Under the pieces are notes generated by a model. That model was given only the letters and a program-made list of their open reading frames with translations, was not told the DNA's origin and ran no database searches. A stretch of DNA of 64,000 nucleotides, taken from assembly GCA_027924025.1 (NCBI GenBank), contig AP026970.1:2874501-2938500 (forward strand), written 5' to 3'. Each line of letters begins with the position of its first letter. Positions within the stretch are counted from its first letter, which is position 1. A program made the position numbers and the translations under genes. The DNA is from Comamonadaceae bacterium OS-4. GTDB lineage: Bacteria; Pseudomonadota; Gammaproteobacteria; Burkholderiales; Burkholderiaceae_C. Positions 1 through 9,086 of the stretch are shown here, piece after piece.

Positions 1-219
1 CCGCAAAGACGCTTGAATGCGCCCTGTAGCGAACGCCGTGGCGATACCCGCTCCAGCACTCACCCCGATTAGGCGCTCGACCTGCCAATTCGCCTGCTCC
101 CGCAAACGCTCTACCGCCCCGGCCTGCCACCAGCAGCGATTGCCACCGCCTGCAAACACTGCGGTGTGGAAAGTCCTAGACAAGAAATCGGTAGGGCTGA
201 TCGCTGCGATGGTGTGCAT
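1..219 (-). CDS. Patatin-like phospholipase, N-terminal part (cut by window edge)
   Basis: Reading the minus strand from an ATG at 219 gives 73 codons with no stop before the window edge. The translation has a glycine-rich oxyanion loop (GGGNR, residues 24-28) followed by a GVSAG nucleophile elbow (residues 52-56, Ser54 the predicted catalytic serine), the order seen at the N-terminus of patatin-family lipid acyl hydrolases. The catalytic Asp lies outside the window, so activity cannot be judged. No strong Shine-Dalgarno is visible. The gene is divergent from metG, with 225 bp between them. Family assignment rests on these two motifs only; substrate and localisation are unknown. Confidence 0.65.
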   Translation of the reverse strand, partial: MHTIAAISPTDFLSRTFHTAVFAGGGNRCWWQAGAVERLREQANWQVERLIGVSAGAGIATAFATGRIQASLR

Positions 220-284
220 AAGCGGCTTTTAGAGTGAAGAGGCAGCGGATTGTAGGTTTGCGCCAATGCCACCTCGCAGGATCA

Positions 285-360
285 GGCGGGCTGGGCGTTT
301 TGCGTAGGTCAAGGAGGAGGCCGAAGGCCGGGGGACACGTAGCAAAACGCCCAGCCCGCC
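285..360. repeat. 19-bp perfect inverted repeat with 38-nt loop
   Basis: The arm GGCGGGCTGGGCGTTTTGC at 285-303 is exactly reverse-complemented at 342-360. The loop between them contains a smaller GGCC-GAA-GGCC hairpin. The element lies between the divergent patatin-like gene and metG. It has no T-run at either edge, so it is not a plain intrinsic terminator. It looks like a REP-type palindromic unit, but whether other copies exist in the genome cannot be seen here. Confidence 0.7.
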
Positions 361-444
361 CGATACGACCACAAAACATGCATGCACAACGGCCATCCCC
401 GCCCCGACTAAAATCACCGGTTCCTCTGTGAAAGTCGATTCCCC

Positions 445-2619
445 ATGCCCCGCCAACTATTCGTTACCACCGCCCTCCCCTACGCCAACGGCAACTTCCA
501 TATCGGTCACATCATGGAATACATCCAGGCCGACATCTGGGTGCGGTACCAGCGCATGCAGGGCAATGCGGTGAACTTCGTAGGTGCGGACGACACCCAC
601 GGCGCGCCCATCATGATTGCGGCTGAAAAGGCCGGCGTGACGCCCGAGCAGTTCGTGGCCAACATCGCCGCCGGCCGCAAGCAGTATCTGGATGGCTTTC
701 ACATCAGTTTTGACAACTGGCACAGCACCCACTCGCCCGAAAACACCGAGCTGGCCCGCCAGATTTACCGTGACCTGCGCGACCGCGCTGATGGCAGCCT
801 GATTGAAGTGCGCACCATCGAACAGTTCTTCGACCCCGAGAAGAACATGTTCCTGCCGGACCGCTACATCAAAGGCGAGTGCCCCAAGTGCCACGCCAAA
901 GACCAGTACGGCGACAACTGCGAAGTGTGCGGCTCGGTCTACGCGCCCACTGACCTGATCAACTCTTACTCTGCTTTGTCCGGCGCCAAGCCCGAGTTGA
1001 AGAACTCCGAGCACTACTTCTTCAAGCTGTCTGACCCACGCTGCGTGGAGTTTCTTACGCACTGGACGCAGGACGGCAAGCTTCAGCCCGAGGTGGCCAA
1101 CAAAATCAAAGAGTGGTTCAGCGTGCGCACCAACCCGGACGGCACCCAGAGCGAAGGCTTGGGCGACTGGGACATTTCGCGCGATGCACCCTACTTCGGC
1201 ATTGAGATCCCCGATGCGCCGGGCAAGTACTTCTATGTGTGGCTGGACGCGCCTGTGGGCTACTTGGCGTCGCTCAAGAACTGGTTCGACAAAGGCGGCC
1301 CCAAGGCGCGCGCGGCCAACCCTGACCACCGCAGCTTTGACGAATACATGGCAGCAAGCGATACCGAGCAATACCACTTCATCGGCAAAGACATCGTTAC
1401 TTTCCACACCCTGTTTTGGCCCGCCATGCTGAAGTTCAGCGGCCGCAAGACGCCGAACAACGTGTTCGTGCACGGCTTCCTGACCGTGAACAACGGCGAG
1501 AAGATGAGCAAGAGCCGCGGCACCGGCTTGGACCCGCTCAAGTACCTGAGCCTGGGCATGAACGCCGAGTGGTTGCGCTACTACCTGGCAGCCAAGCTGT
1601 CTGCACGTAATGAAGACATCGACTTCAACGCCGAAGACTTCATGCTGCGGGTGAACAGCGATTTGATCGGCAAGTTCATCAACATCGCGTCCCGCGCTGC
1701 AGGCTTTTTGACCAAGCGCTTTGACGGCAAGCTGACCAGCGACTTCGGCACCCAAGGTGGCGCACTGCTGGCTGAAATCCGCGGTGCTTCTGACGCGCTG
1801 GCCGCCCATTTCGAGGCCCGCGAGTACAGCAAGGCCACCCGCGAAGTCATGCTGCTGGCCGACAAGGTGAACGCCTATGTAGACCAGAACAAGCCATGGG
1901 ACTTGGCCAAAGACGTGGCTAACAACGAGGCACTGCACCAAGTGTGCTCGGTGCTGATCAATGCGTTTGACGCCTTGAGCCGTTACTTGGCCCCTGTGCT
2001 GCCAGGCTTGGCGCAAGCGGTGCAAAGCTTTGTGGGCCGCCCCATGGACACCTGGGCCGTGGCCGGCGATGTGCAAGCCATCCAGCCCTACCAACACCTG
2101 ATGCAACGCGTCACCCCCGAGCAGCTGGAAGCGCTTTTTGAACCCAAAGAGCCTCTAGCCCAGACGGAACCTGCGCAAGCAGCTCCTAAAAAGGTAGCAA
2201 AAACAGCGCCTGCCGCTGTGCCGGCTGACCCCAACGCCCCCGGCGGCGAGGCCTTGGCGCCCACCATCAGCATTGACGACTTCGCCAAAATCGACCTGCG
2301 CATTGCCAAAATCGTGAACTGCGAAGCGGTAGAGGGCTCCACCAAGCTGCTGCGCCTGACCCTCGATGTGGGCGAGAAGAACGCTGAAGGCCAGCCCACC
2401 ACGCGCAATGTGTTCAGCGGCATCGCCAGCATGTACAAGCCCGAAGAGCTGGTAGGCCAGCTCACCGTGCTGGTGGCCAACCTGGCGCCGCGCAAGATGA
2501 AGTTCGGCATGTCGGAAGGCATGGTCATGGCGGCCAGCCATGCAGATGAAGGTGCCAACCCCGGCATCTACATCCTGAACCCCTGGCCCGGCGCCCAGCC
2601 CGGCATGCGCATTCACTGA
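445..2619 (+). CDS. metG: Methionyl-tRNA synthetase
   Basis: Class I aminoacyl-tRNA synthetase that charges tRNAMet in the cytoplasm; 724 residues, the size of the long homodimeric form. The HIGH motif is HIGH at residues 19-22 and KMSKS is intact at 353-357. A zinc knuckle has Cys146, Cys149, Cys159 and Cys162. After the anticodon-binding helices comes an Ala/Pro/Lys-rich linker (about 569-600), then the C-terminal EMAP/Trbp111-like tRNA-binding domain (about 612-724). The linker DNA closely resembles a dispersed palindromic repeat found elsewhere in this window (see separate entry). A DUF1275 gene follows after 31 bp. Confidence 0.97.
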   Translation: MPRQLFVTTALPYANGNFHIGHIMEYIQADIWVRYQRMQGNAVNFVGADDTHGAPIMIAAEKAGVTPEQFVANIAAGRKQYLDGFHISFDNWHSTHSPENTELARQIYRDLRDRADGSLIEVRTIEQFFDPEKNMFLPDRYIKGECPKCHAKDQYGDNCEVCGSVYAPTDLINSYSALSGAKPELKNSEHYFFKLSDPRCVEFLTHWTQDGKLQPEVANKIKEWFSVRTNPDGTQSEGLGDWDISRDAPYFGIEIPDAPGKYFYVWLDAPVGYLASLKNWFDKGGPKARAANPDHRSFDEYMAASDTEQYHFIGKDIVTFHTLFWPAMLKFSGRKTPNNVFVHGFLTVNNGEKMSKSRGTGLDPLKYLSLGMNAEWLRYYLAAKLSARNEDIDFNAEDFMLRVNSDLIGKFINIASRAAGFLTKRFDGKLTSDFGTQGGALLAEIRGASDALAAHFEAREYSKATREVMLLADKVNAYVDQNKPWDLAKDVANNEALHQVCSVLINAFDALSRYLAPVLPGLAQAVQSFVGRPMDTWAVAGDVQAIQPYQHLMQRVTPEQLEALFEPKEPLAQTEPAQAAPKKVAKTAPAAVPADPNAPGGEALAPTISIDDFAKIDLRIAKIVNCEAVEGSTKLLRLTLDVGEKNAEGQPTTRNVFSGIASMYKPEELVGQLTVLVANLAPRKMKFGMSEGMVMAASHADEGANPGIYILNPWPGAQPGMRIH
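2149..2202 (+). repeat. Repeat-like sequence inside the metG interdomain linker
   Basis: This stretch aligns without gaps to the intergenic palindromic repeat at 27670-27723. Both arms are nearly identical (AGCCTCTAGC; AGCAGCTCCT; TAGCAAAA) and only the loop is diverged; I count roughly 37 of 53 positions identical. It is read in frame as residues 569-586 of MetG, an Ala/Pro/Lys-rich linker. The resemblance is seen directly; that a repeat copy was absorbed into the gene is inference. Confidence 0.55.
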
Positions 2620-2650
2620 ACCCACGCAGCGCGATCCGGGCCTCGTCACC

Positions 2651-3397
2651 ATGTTCCCTTGGACCTACGGCTGGATCGATACCGAGCGCACCCCTGAAGC
2701 CAACACCCGCCTCGGCATGGCACTGGCCTTTGTGGCCGGGGCCACCAATGCGGGGGGCTTTCTGGCGGTGCACCAATACACCTCCCATGTGACAGGCATC
2801 GTCTCGTCGGTGGTGGATTCGGTGGTGCTGGGCCACACCGAGGTGGCCCTGACCGGCATGGCCATGCTGATCGCCTTTGTGTTCGGCGCCATGACCAGTG
2901 CGGTGCTGGTCAACTGGGGCCTGCGCTGCCGGCTGCAGGTCGCCTACGGCCTGCCGCTGCTGCTGGAAGCGGCTCTGCTGCTGGTGTTTGGCGTTTTTGG
3001 GGGCGTTATGAACTACGCCTATTACTTTTTCACCCCGCTCACGGTCACCTTGCTCTGCTTCATCATGGGGCTGCAGAACGCGGTGATCACCAAGATTTCG
3101 CGCGCCGAAATCCGCACCACTCACTTGACCGGCATGGTCACCGATGTCGGCATTGAGCTGGGTAAGATGGTCTATCTCAACCTCGACCCCCAAGCCGCCC
3201 CCGTCCAAGCCAACACCGACAAACTCCGCCTGCTCGGCAAGCTGATTGGCAGCTTCGTGCTCGGCGCGTGGGTCGGAGCCTTGGGCTTTAACTCCCTGGG
3301 CTTTGTGACCACGGTGCCCCTGGCCTTGATTCTGTTGTACCTGGTAGCCCGCCCCGCCCTGCACGACCTGCGCCGTTACACGCAGACCCAGGGCTGA
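2651..3397 (+). CDS. DUF1275 (YoaK-family) membrane protein
   Basis: A 248-residue polytopic inner-membrane protein with about six hydrophobic segments. The N-terminal block GATNAGGF followed by a TSHVTG motif (residues about 30-50) and the later TTHLTGMVTD motif are the recognisable DUF1275/YoaK pattern. Members are thought to be small-molecule transporters, but no substrate is established and I assign none. It sits between metG (31-bp gap) and nadB (29-bp gap) on the same strand and may be cotranscribed with either. No truncation or unusual start. Confidence 0.85.
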   Translation: MFPWTYGWIDTERTPEANTRLGMALAFVAGATNAGGFLAVHQYTSHVTGIVSSVVDSVVLGHTEVALTGMAMLIAFVFGAMTSAVLVNWGLRCRLQVAYGLPLLLEAALLLVFGVFGGVMNYAYYFFTPLTVTLLCFIMGLQNAVITKISRAEIRTTHLTGMVTDVGIELGKMVYLNLDPQAAPVQANTDKLRLLGKLIGSFVLGAWVGALGFNSLGFVTTVPLALILLYLVARPALHDLRRYTQTQG

Positions 3398-3426
3398 TCG
3401 CCACCGACCTCTTTTCTTTTCTGCGA

Positions 3427-5034
3427 ATGTCTACTCAACTCCCCTCTTCGCTGCACTTTGACGTGCTCATCGTTGGCAGCGGCCTCGCCGGCCTGAGTGC
3501 GGCGCTGCTGCTCTCGCAGCAATACCGCGTGGCCATCCTCACCAAACGTGCAGTGCGCGAAGGCAGCAGCGGCTGGGCCCAAGGCGGCATTGCCGCCGTG
3601 TGGGACAAGGATGACAGCTTTGCCGCTCATGTGGACGACACGCTGATTGCCGGCGCTGGCCTGTGCGACCTCAAAGCCACGCAGTTCGTGGTGGAAAACG
3701 CGCCCCAGTCCATCGCCTGGTTGCAAAAGCTGGGCGTGCCCTTCTCGGAAGAAGCGGGCCACGCCGGCCAGCTGCACCTCACCCGCGAAGGCGGCCACAG
3801 TGCACGGCGCATCGTCCACGTGACGGATGCCACCGGCGCAGCGGTGCAGCAAACCCTGATTGAAAAGGTGAAAGCCAGCGCCAACGTGACGCTGTTTGAG
3901 CACCACACGCTGGTGGACCTGATCACCACCAACAAACTCGGCCAGGCTGGCCCCAACCGCTGCGTGGGCCTGTACGCGCTGGACGACGACACCGACGAAG
4001 TGCTCACCTTTCAGGCGCCCCACACCATCCTGGCCACAGGCGGCGCGGGCAAGGTTTACCTCTACACCACCAACCCCGACACGGCCACTGGCGACGGGAT
4101 TGCCGCAGCCTGGCGAGCAGGCTGCCAGGTGCAAAACATGGAGTTCATCCAGTTCCACCCCACCTGCTTGTTCCACCCGCACGCCAAGAGCTTTTTGATT
4201 ACCGAAGCGGTGCGTGGCGAAGGCGGCCGCCTGCTGCTGCCCACCGGCGAACGCTTTATGCCCAGGCACGACCCGCGCGCCGAGCTGGCCCCGCGCGACG
4301 TGGTGGCCCGCGCCATCGACTTCGAGATGAAGAAAGGCGGCTTTGACTGCGTCTACCTCGACATCTCGCACCAGCCGCTAAGCTTTATCCAGGAGCACTT
4401 TCCCAACATCTACGCCCGTTGCCTGGAGCTAGGCATCGACATGGCCAAGCAGCCCATCCCCGTGGTGCCGGCGGCCCACTACACCTGCGGCGGCGTGGTC
4501 ACCGACCTGGACGCCCGCACCGATGTAGAGGGTCTGTACGCCGTGGGCGAAACCGCCTGCACCGGCTTGCACGGCGCCAACCGTTTGGCATCGAATTCGC
4601 TGGTGGAGTGTATGGTGTTTGCGCGGGCAGCTACTGCTTTGATAGCAAGTGAGCTTGCCAGCGGCAGCTCAGAGGCACCGCGCCAGTTGCCCGCCTGGGA
4701 CGACAGCCGCGTCACCGATGCAGACGAGAGCGTGGTCATCTCCCACAACTGGGATGAGCTACGCCGCTTCATGTGGGACTACGTCGGCATCGTGCGCACA
4801 AACAAACGGCTGGAGCGCGCTGCCCACCGCATTGCATTACTGCAAGGCGAGATTGCGGAGTTTTATGCCCACTTTCACGTCACCCGCGACCTGCTGGAGC
4901 TGCGCAACCTGGTGCAGGTCGCCGACCTGATTGTGAAGAGCGCCCAAGCCCGCCACGAGAGCCGCGGCCTGCACTTCAGCCGCGACTACCCCGGCATGCT
5001 GGATGTGGCGGTGCCGACCACGCTCACGCCTTAA
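3427..5034 (+). CDS. nadB: L-aspartate oxidase
   Basis: FAD enzyme oxidising L-aspartate to iminoaspartate, the first step of de novo NAD synthesis; its product is condensed by NadA (encoded at 24991-26094). The 535-residue protein has the dinucleotide-binding GSGLAG at 17-22, the GSSGWAQGG flavin motif near 46-54, and the C-terminal helical domain containing WDYVGIVR. Length is normal. It overlaps the convergent LysR gene by 11 bp at its 3' end, and no terminator separates them. The segment at 4621-4647 resembles the right arm of the dispersed repeat (23 of 27 positions) and codes for a poorly conserved surface segment. Confidence 0.96.
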   Translation: MSTQLPSSLHFDVLIVGSGLAGLSAALLLSQQYRVAILTKRAVREGSSGWAQGGIAAVWDKDDSFAAHVDDTLIAGAGLCDLKATQFVVENAPQSIAWLQKLGVPFSEEAGHAGQLHLTREGGHSARRIVHVTDATGAAVQQTLIEKVKASANVTLFEHHTLVDLITTNKLGQAGPNRCVGLYALDDDTDEVLTFQAPHTILATGGAGKVYLYTTNPDTATGDGIAAAWRAGCQVQNMEFIQFHPTCLFHPHAKSFLITEAVRGEGGRLLLPTGERFMPRHDPRAELAPRDVVARAIDFEMKKGGFDCVYLDISHQPLSFIQEHFPNIYARCLELGIDMAKQPIPVVPAAHYTCGGVVTDLDARTDVEGLYAVGETACTGLHGANRLASNSLVECMVFARAATALIASELASGSSEAPRQLPAWDDSRVTDADESVVISHNWDELRRFMWDYVGIVRTNKRLERAAHRIALLQGEIAEFYAHFHVTRDLLELRNLVQVADLIVKSAQARHESRGLHFSRDYPGMLDVAVPTTLTP

Positions 5035-5938
5035 GTTTTTTCTTGGCCTGAAGCGCTGCGCGCAGGTGCTCGTAAAACACCTGCGAGGGCGCGCTCAGGG
5101 TGGCGCCATGCAAAGTGGTAAGCCCCAGTTGCCGGGACACCGCCGGCTGCCGTAAAGCCACACCCACCAGCGTGGGGTGGTTTGCGGGTAGCGCCAATCG
5201 CGGCACGGCTGCCATGCCCAAACCTGCCTCCACCATGCCCAACAGCGTGGCAATGTGGCTGACCTCAAAGCGGTAAGAGGGATTGCAGCCGGCACGGGCC
5301 AAGGCATCGTCCAGCAGCTGGCGGTTACCACTGCTGCGCGCAACGGCAATCAACTTTTCATCAGACAAATCTGCCCACGCCACGGAACGGCGCTTGGCCA
5401 TGGCGTGTCCGCGGGGCATGGCGAGCACAAACTCGTCATCATGGATCGGCAGGAAGTCCACCCCCGGCACCTGGTTGCCCATGAAGGCGATGCCGAAGTC
5501 GCACTCGCCAGCCAGCACACTGGCCACTACTTGGCCGGCCGCCTCATCCATCAATCGGATCCGGATCTTCGGAAACTTGTCGCTGAAGGAACTGACCACC
5601 GAGGGCAAAAAGTGCAGCGCTGCTGAGGGCACGCAGGCCACCGTCACACGCCCGATTCGGCTTCCGGCGATGTCAGAGATGCCGAGCATGGCGGCTTCCA
5701 GGTCGTCCAGCGCCGCGCGGGCACGCTCCAGAAAAGTGCGCCCCAGCGGCGTTAGCTTCACATCGCGGGTGGTGCGGTTAAACAGTTTGGCGCCCAGGAT
5801 GGACTCCAGCCTCTCGATTCGCCGACTCAACGCCGGAGACGACAAATGAATCTCGTCTGCCGCAGCACGAAAGCTGCCCCGTTCCGCGACGGCCACAAAA
5901 GCCTGAAGTTGCTGCAAGTCGAAATTAATGCGTGCCAT
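5024..5938 (-). CDS. LysR-family transcriptional regulator of the tct/catabolic operon
   Basis: A 304-residue regulator with an N-terminal winged helix-turn-helix (about residues 5-64; FRAAADEIHLSSPALSRR covers the recognition helix) and a LysR substrate-binding domain. It is divergent from the Bug/hydratase/CoA-transferase operon, with 83 bp between the start codons, the usual layout for a LysR protein controlling the neighbouring catabolic operon in response to a pathway substrate. The ligand is probably an organic acid, by context only. Its 3' end overlaps nadB by 11 bp. A Lys-rich tail ends the protein. Confidence 0.9.
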   Translation of the reverse strand: MARINFDLQQLQAFVAVAERGSFRAAADEIHLSSPALSRRIERLESILGAKLFNRTTRDVKLTPLGRTFLERARAALDDLEAAMLGISDIAGSRIGRVTVACVPSAALHFLPSVVSSFSDKFPKIRIRLMDEAAGQVVASVLAGECDFGIAFMGNQVPGVDFLPIHDDEFVLAMPRGHAMAKRRSVAWADLSDEKLIAVARSSGNRQLLDDALARAGCNPSYRFEVSHIATLLGMVEAGLGMAAVPRLALPANHPTLVGVALRQPAVSRQLGLTTLHGATLSAPSQVFYEHLRAALQAKKKLKA

Positions 5939-5957
5939 GCACCAATACTAGCAAAAG

Positions 5958-5970
5958 TTGCAATTCACAA
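5958..5970. promoter_or_regulatory. Candidate LysR-type T-N11-A box
   Basis: TTGCAATTCACAA between the divergent LysR gene and the Bug gene fits T-N11-A, with TTG/CAA as the dyad ends. Its position, 20 bp upstream of the LysR start and 52 bp before the Bug gene start, is right for autoregulation plus activation. The motif is short and degenerate, so it is only a candidate. Confidence 0.35.
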
Positions 5971-6021
5971 AACGACCGGCGAAGCGCAACATCCGCTCCA
6001 TAACGATCTGGAGACAAGGCT

Positions 6022-6996
6022 ATGCCCATGAAAAATTTGCTCACCGCTACAGTCGCCCTCGGCGCACTGTTGACACCGCTTACCCAGGCACTTGCCCAAG
6101 CATGGCCTGAAAAACCCATCACCATCGTGGTCCCGACGGCTGCAGGCGGAGCCAATGACGCCATCGCCCGCATCATCGGCCAGGGCCTCAGTGCCAAACT
6201 CGGCCAACCCGTAGTGGTAGAAAACAAAGCAGGAGCCGGCGGCGCCATTGCCTCTGAATATGTCGCCAAGGCTGCACCGGACGGGTACACCATCATGCTC
6301 GGCTACGTCGCCACACATGGCATCAACCCGGCCCTGCAAAAGCTGAAGTACGACCCGGTAACCGACTTTGAGCCGATCGGCATGATTGCCGCCTCTCCGA
6401 CCGTGCTGGTGGTGAACAACAACGTGCCGGCCAAGAACGCGAAAGAGCTGGTCCAGCTGATCAAAGCCAAGCCCAATACCTTCAACTACGCGAGCGCGGG
6501 CAATGGCACCGCCCCCCACATTGCAGGCGAGTTGTTCCGGATGTCCGCAGCTTTGGAAATGCAGGGCATTCCTTACAAGGGCTCTGCACCCGCCGTCGTG
6601 GACACCATTGCGGGCAGTACCCAGCTCATGTTCCCCAGCATGTTTACCGCTTACCCCCAGGTAAAGGGCGGCAAGCTGCGCGCCCTGGGCATTGCCGGCG
6701 AGAAACGCTCCACCGTGATGCCGGAACTGCCCACGCTGGCTGAGCAAGGCATTGCCAACGTGAACATGTCGCAGTGGTACGCGATGTTTGCACCCGCCAA
6801 AACGCCCAAGGCCGTTATCGACAAGTTGAACAAAGAGATGAACGCCATCCTGAACGACAAAGCGACCGAGAAGAAGATTGAAGACCAGGGCGCAGAAGTC
6901 GAAACAGGCACCCCAGACCAGCTTAAAGCCTTCGTCAAGAAAGAAGCTGCCCATTGGAAAGCGGTGGTGACCGCGGCCAAGATTCAAATCGATTGA
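6022..6996 (+). CDS. Bug/TctC-family periplasmic solute-binding protein
   Basis: Extracytoplasmic receptor of a tripartite tricarboxylate transporter; 324 residues. A Sec signal peptide (charged start, hydrophobic core, cleavage near residue 28 in the ALAQA region) is followed by the family's opening WPEKPITIVVPTAAGG-type segment, whose loop binds the carboxylate. The matching membrane subunits TctB and TctA are encoded at the end of the same operon. The start used here follows a GGAGA; an alternative ATG two codons downstream is possible. The ligand is unknown; context suggests a C4-C6 di- or tricarboxylate. Confidence 0.93.
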   Translation: MPMKNLLTATVALGALLTPLTQALAQAWPEKPITIVVPTAAGGANDAIARIIGQGLSAKLGQPVVVENKAGAGGAIASEYVAKAAPDGYTIMLGYVATHGINPALQKLKYDPVTDFEPIGMIAASPTVLVVNNNVPAKNAKELVQLIKAKPNTFNYASAGNGTAPHIAGELFRMSAALEMQGIPYKGSAPAVVDTIAGSTQLMFPSMFTAYPQVKGGKLRALGIAGEKRSTVMPELPTLAEQGIANVNMSQWYAMFAPAKTPKAVIDKLNKEMNAILNDKATEKKIEDQGAEVETGTPDQLKAFVKKEAAHWKAVVTAAKIQID

Positions 6997-7013
6997 GCCG
7001 GGGAGCACGCAGC

Positions 7014-7871
7014 ATGAACTTGCAAGACTGGATCGGCCGCAGCGAAACCGTGGACGACATTGCCACCGCTACTCCGTATGCCGCGCTCTCCGCCACGCTG
7101 GACTGGCCTGCGCCCCTGGCAGGGCAACGGCCCGCCCCCGGCACACCGCTGCCGTACCTCTGGCATTGGCTGTATTTCCTGCCGATGTACGCCCAATCAG
7201 AAATCGGCGCCGATGGGCATGCCAAGCGCGGCAGCTTTTTGCCCCCCGTACCCCTACCCCGCCGCATGTGGGCGGGCAGCGACTTCACCTTTCACGCGCC
7301 TTTGTTGGTAGGTGATGCGCTTAGCCGTACCTCCACCATCGTGGATGTGAAGGAAAAGTCAGGCCGCACCGGCAACCTGATCTTTGTGAAGGTACACCAC
7401 GAAATCAGTCGCAATGGCGAGGGCCACCCGGCACTCACCGAACACCACAACATCGTGTACCGCGATGCCCCCAGGCCGGATGACGTGGTGCCCGCACCTA
7501 CACCTGCACCGGCGGAATTTGCATGGGAGCGCCACATCGTGCCGGATGACGTTCTGTTAATCCGCTACTCCGCGCTGACATTCAACGGCCACCGCATTCA
7601 CTACGACCGGAAGTACGTGACCGAAGTAGAAGGCTACCCTGGCCTCATCGTTCATGGCCCGCTGATTGCCACTTTGCTGATGGACCTGTTGCGCAGCAAC
7701 AAGCCCGATGCAGTGGTGCGCCATTTCGAATTCAAGGCCGTACGGCCCACGTTTGACATTCACCCCTTCTCCGTACACGGAGAGCCGTCTGCAGACGGCA
7801 AGACGGTGCGCCTCTGGGGCAGAGACCACGAAGGGTTTCTGACCATGGATGCCACTGCCACGCTTGCCTGA
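7014..7871 (+). CDS. MaoC-type acyl-CoA hydratase (itaconyl-/mesaconyl-CoA hydratase-like)
   Basis: A 285-residue double hot-dog hydratase. The N-terminal half resembles the FAS1 dehydratase/MaoC N-terminal domain. The C-terminal half has the hydratase-2 signature (about residues 180-215, NGHRIHYDRKYV...GYPGLIVHGPL, with the Asp/His pair in the first part). Proteins of this architecture include itaconyl-CoA hydratase (Ich) and mesaconyl-C4-CoA hydratase, which form citramalyl-CoA. It starts 17 bp after the Bug gene and is followed by a CoA-transferase and a CitE-like lyase, which fits that role. Substrate specificity is inferred from neighbours, not from residues. Confidence 0.8.
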   Translation: MNLQDWIGRSETVDDIATATPYAALSATLDWPAPLAGQRPAPGTPLPYLWHWLYFLPMYAQSEIGADGHAKRGSFLPPVPLPRRMWAGSDFTFHAPLLVGDALSRTSTIVDVKEKSGRTGNLIFVKVHHEISRNGEGHPALTEHHNIVYRDAPRPDDVVPAPTPAPAEFAWERHIVPDDVLLIRYSALTFNGHRIHYDRKYVTEVEGYPGLIVHGPLIATLLMDLLRSNKPDAVVRHFEFKAVRPTFDIHPFSVHGEPSADGKTVRLWGRDHEGFLTMDATATLA

Positions 7872-7897
7872 AACCCTGATCCCTCTATCTCATCGCT

Positions 7898-9079
7898 ATG
7901 CAACCTCTCAAAGGCATCACCGTTGTCACGCTGGAACACGCCATTGCAGCGCCCTTTGCTACCCGCCAGCTGGCCGACATGGGAGCCCGTGTCATCAAGA
8001 TTGAACGCCCCGGCACCGGCGACTTTGCCCGGGGTTACGACGAGCGTGTGCGTGGTCTGGCCTCGCACTTTGTCTGGACCAATCGCTCCAAAGAGAGCTT
8101 GACCCTGGACGTCAAACACGATGAAGCGCAAAAAATCCTGATGCGCCTGATCGTCGAAGAGGCGGACGTCGTGGTGCAAAACCTGGCACCGGGCGCCGCC
8201 GCACGGCTGGGCTTGTCGTATGAGGCGCTCTCCAAGGTCAAGCCCGGCATCATCGTCTGCGATATCTCCGGCTACGGCAGCGACGGCCCCTACCGTGACA
8301 AGAAGGCTTATGACCTGTTGATCCAGAGCGAAGCCGGCTTCGTCTCCGTCACCGGTACGCCGGATACACCGTCCAAAGCCGGCCCATCCATTGCCGATAT
8401 TGCCGCCGGCATGTATGCCTACACCAACATCCTGGCCGCGCTGATGCACCGCCAGCAAACCGGCCAGGGGCAACGCGTCGACATTTCCATGCTCGAAGCG
8501 CTGGGCGAGTGGATGAACTACCCGCTGTACTACGCGTTCGAAGGCGCCACACCCCCAGCGCGCACCGGTGCCAGCCACGCCACCATCTACCCCTATGGCC
8601 CTTTTGCCGCCGGAGATGGCAAAACCGTCATGCTGGGCCTGCAAAACGAACGGGAGTGGAAGATCTTCTGCGACAAGGTTTTGCTGCAGCCCCAACTCGC
8701 CAGCGAAGAACGCTTCTCCAGCAATGGCAAGCGCAGCGCACAGCGGGCGGAACTGTCTGCCTTGATTTTGCAGGCATTCTCCAGCCTCACCGCAGCTGAC
8801 GTGGCGCAGCGCTTGGAAGAAGCCGGCATCGCCAATGCACAAGTCAACACCATGGCCGAAGTGTGGGAGCACCCTCAGCTCAAAGCCCGCCAACGCTGGA
8901 CGACGGTTGAAACCGCCAAAGGCACTGTGCCGGCCCTCATACCACCCGGCAGTTGGCAACACGGCGCTGCCCGCATGGACCCGGTGCCTGCATTGGGTGA
9001 GCACACCGCCGCCATTCTTGGCAGCCTGGGTTACAGCGCATCACAGATAGACGCCTTGCGCACCGAAGCCGCAGTGTGA
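7898..9079 (+). CDS. CaiB/BaiF (class III) CoA-transferase
   Basis: A 393-residue family III CoA-transferase, which moves CoA between carboxylic acids through an aspartyl-CoA thioester. The family's conserved Asp is in the ADIAAGMYA block (Asp167), and the N-terminal segment (ITVVTLEHAIAAPFATRQLADMGARV in outline) is typical. In the operon it lies between the MaoC-type hydratase and the CitE-like lyase, so the likely reaction is activation of itaconate, mesaconate or citramalate with succinyl-CoA or acetyl-CoA. Formyl-CoA transferase-like or other dicarboxylate roles cannot be excluded from sequence alone. Confidence 0.85.
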   Translation: MQPLKGITVVTLEHAIAAPFATRQLADMGARVIKIERPGTGDFARGYDERVRGLASHFVWTNRSKESLTLDVKHDEAQKILMRLIVEEADVVVQNLAPGAAARLGLSYEALSKVKPGIIVCDISGYGSDGPYRDKKAYDLLIQSEAGFVSVTGTPDTPSKAGPSIADIAAGMYAYTNILAALMHRQQTGQGQRVDISMLEALGEWMNYPLYYAFEGATPPARTGASHATIYPYGPFAAGDGKTVMLGLQNEREWKIFCDKVLLQPQLASEERFSSNGKRSAQRAELSALILQAFSSLTAADVAQRLEEAGIANAQVNTMAEVWEHPQLKARQRWTTVETAKGTVPALIPPGSWQHGAARMDPVPALGEHTAAILGSLGYSASQIDALRTEAAV

Positions 9080-9086
9080 GCGCCAC

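Noticed and set aside
17..232. Plus-strand frame of 71 codons at the left edge
   Set aside because: The opposite strand encodes patatin motifs over the same bases, a far better explanation.
457..2106. A 549-codon minus-strand frame across metG
   Set aside because: metG is certain from its HIGH, KMSKS and zinc motifs; the antisense frame has none.
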